From: Pyropia yezoensis
Lineage: Eukaryota > Rhodophyta > Bangiophyceae > Bangiales > Bangiaceae
DNA: 64,000 nt
NCBI GenBank assembly: GCA_009829735.1
Contig: CM020618.1
Coordinates: forward strand, 37,052,894-37,116,893
Reading direction: 5' to 3'
In this document: positions 62,600 to 64,000 of the stretch, piece after piece
How positions within the stretch are numbered: position 1 is the stretch's first letter
Layout: every line of letters starts with the position of its first letter
Program-made: the position numbers and the translations under genes
Notes under the pieces: generated by a model
What the model was told of the DNA's origin: nothing
Seen by the model: the letters and a program-made list of their open reading frames with translations, nothing else
Database searches by the model: none

Positions 62600-64000
62600 G
62601 AGGAGCCTCAGACCCCCGGGGACATCCGCATCACCGAGGTCCTGAAGGCAGGAGACCCACGCATCCTGTTGCCGGGGATCCAAGGAGCGCGACGTAAGGA
62701 AGCTGACGGGCTTTTGCGGCGCGGCGCATTCGAGAAGGTGTCGAAGGCGTCCGTACCTGGAGGAGCAACTGTCCTTGGGGCGCGTTTTGTTGACGCCTTC
62801 AAGAAGGTGGGCACTAAAGACGAGATGCCCAAGTCGCGGCTTGTCGGCCAGGGGCACAGGGACAGGGCTAAGCCCTTCATCGTTCACAGTGCTTCTGCAA
62901 TCCGTCAGAGCTTCACGAGGCTCTTAGTCTCTACCAGCGCAGCCCTCGGCTTCCGCCTGTTCCTTCACGAAGTGGACCAGGCCTACTTGCAGAGCAAGGA
63001 CAAGCTGACGAGGGACATCTACCTCAAGCTGAGTCGAGAGGATGCGGCACTCTTCAACATGGCGGAGGACGAGTTTCTGAAGGTGCTACTGCCTTTGTAC
63101 GGCATCCCCGACTCAGGGGACTACTGGGATGTGACGGTGACCGCCCAATCTGAGGACGAACTCAAGCTGTCGCCTCTCACTGGGGACCCGCGTCTGTTCG
63201 TCAAGCCCAATGACGATAGCGTCGATGGGCTCATGGGCAACTACGTCGATGACTTCGCCCACGGCGGCAACGAGGTATTTCAGGAGCTGACGCTGAAAAC
63301 TCTCAAGGTCTTTGAGGCGAAGCCAAGAGAATGGGACTGCTTTGACTTTGTCGGCGTCTCTATCAAGACCGTACCTGGTTTACCACGCTCCTTCACCCTG
63401 GGAAAGGAGAAGTATGTGGACGCCGCCGTCATCCAGTCTTTGGACATCGATTATGAAACTTTTTTCTCGGTGCGGTCTGGCTTCGCATGGTTGGCACATA
63501 GCCGGCCGGACCTGTGCTGCGCCATCAACCGCTCGGCGCAAGTGACGGCCACGTCGTTTGGCACTCGCCACGTGCAGGAGCTGAACAGAGCCATCAAGCG
63601 CGCGAAGGCGACGGCAAGCCTTAGCCTATCGTACACCCCGCTCGATCGGGAGACGCTGCATCTTCGCGTCTACGCCGATGCTTCTTTTGCCAACAACGAC
63701 GACCAATCGTCGCAGATTGGCTACATCGTGCTACTGTGCGTCGGCACGGACAAGTGCCACGTACTTGCCTATTCAAGCAAGAAGGCTCGTCGGGTGGTCC
63801 GAAGCATCATGGCGGGGGAAGTGTATGCTTTCGCCGACGCCTTTGATGCGGCCTACATCATCAAGCACGACTTAGAGCGCATTCACCGGCAGCACCTGCC
63901 GCTCGTCATGCTTACTGACTCGAAGCAGATGTTTGACGTCGTCACTAGAGCGTCACACACCACCGAGAAGCGGCCTATGATCGATGTGGCGGCGGCGCGG
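62600..64000 (+). CDS. Ty1/copia-like Pol fragment (RT and RNase H), both ends missing
   Basis: The frame is open from the LTR edge to the end of the window, at least 467 codons, with no start codon of its own. Motifs in order: SRLVGQGHRD, FLHEVDQAYLQS (first RT Asp), LPLYGIPDSGDYW (the copia KALYGLKQ block), GNYVDDFAHG (YVDD catalytic site), WLAHSRPDL, then the RNase H part LRVYADASFANNDDQSSQIGY and SKKARRVVRSIMAGEVYAFADA. This is the copia order. The protease, integrase and gag parts would lie to the left but are replaced by the chromovirus. It is the 3' half of a copia element. Confidence 0.85.

Noticed and set aside
1..64000. Bacterial-style features (operons, CRISPR, ribosome binding sites)
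   Set aside because: Gene spacing, retrotransposons, signal/transit peptides and an SRPK-like kinase show eukaryotic nuclear DNA. No spaced repeat array of CRISPR type is present.

Overview
The window looks like nuclear DNA of a GC-rich, intron-poor photosynthetic eukaryote. A bangiophyte red alga of the Porphyra/Pyropia type is the best guess. The reasons are: mostly single-exon genes scattered between long GC-rich spacers; a plastid-targeted double glutaredoxin/GST-N protein; a secreted vanadium-haloperoxidase/PAP2-like protein; an LPMO-like secreted protein; and a mobile-element mix of Ty3 chromovirus, Ty1/copia, KDZ and pogo/Tigger families. The lineage is inferred, since no ribosomal or organellar marker is present.

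Region 1 (1-40.4 kb) carries the host genes. In order they are: a small two-TM protein (1295-2011, +); a secreted protein of unknown function (7535-8338, -); a small Gly/Ser-rich tail-anchored protein (9926-10414, +); a plastid double GST-N/glutaredoxin-like protein (10804-11979, -); an IMPACT/YigZ (UPF0029) protein with a reading-frame break in a poly-G tract (12823-13526, +); a large secreted/membrane protein of unknown function (15288-17861, +); a vanadium-haloperoxidase-like protein lacking the usual active-site His (19077-20573, -); a membrane-anchored GMC oxidoreductase (22980-25268, -); an SRPK-like kinase (26939-28939, +); a partial alpha/beta hydrolase (29231-29914, -); a decayed partial copy of the kinase (31021-31594, +); and an LPMO-like secreted protein with a C-terminal Ig-like domain (32091-33380, -). 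Most starts are preceded by a C-rich tract on the coding strand. Between the genes lie a 333-bp MITE with a 3-bp target duplication, a 63-bp near-perfect palindrome, a foldback element, a 1.14-kb element with terminal inverted repeats of about 330 bp, minisatellites, dispersed repeats and a pogo/Tigger transposase remnant.

Region 2 (40.4-64 kb) is a block of transposons. Two nearly identical 9.38-kb Ty3/gypsy chromoviruses (40432-49812 and 53221-62597) have 469-bp LTRs. Each contains gag, then pol overlapping gag by ATGA and ending in a chromodomain. Between pol and the 3' LTR each also carries a long ORF on the opposite strand (647 codons in both copies) with an Arg/Ser-rich tail. Each pol has one different lesion (a 1-nt deletion in copy 1, a nonsense change in copy 2), while gag and the antisense ORF are open in both. 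Between the copies lies a KDZ-type transposase cut off at its 3' end by the second element's LTR. To the right a Ty1/copia RT-RNase H ORF begins exactly at the last LTR edge and runs off the window. Neither element shows a target-site duplication, which points to rearrangement or an assembly join.

The most novel feature I see is the conserved antisense gene inside the chromovirus. The LPMO-like protein and the haloperoxidase-like protein are the most interesting host genes.
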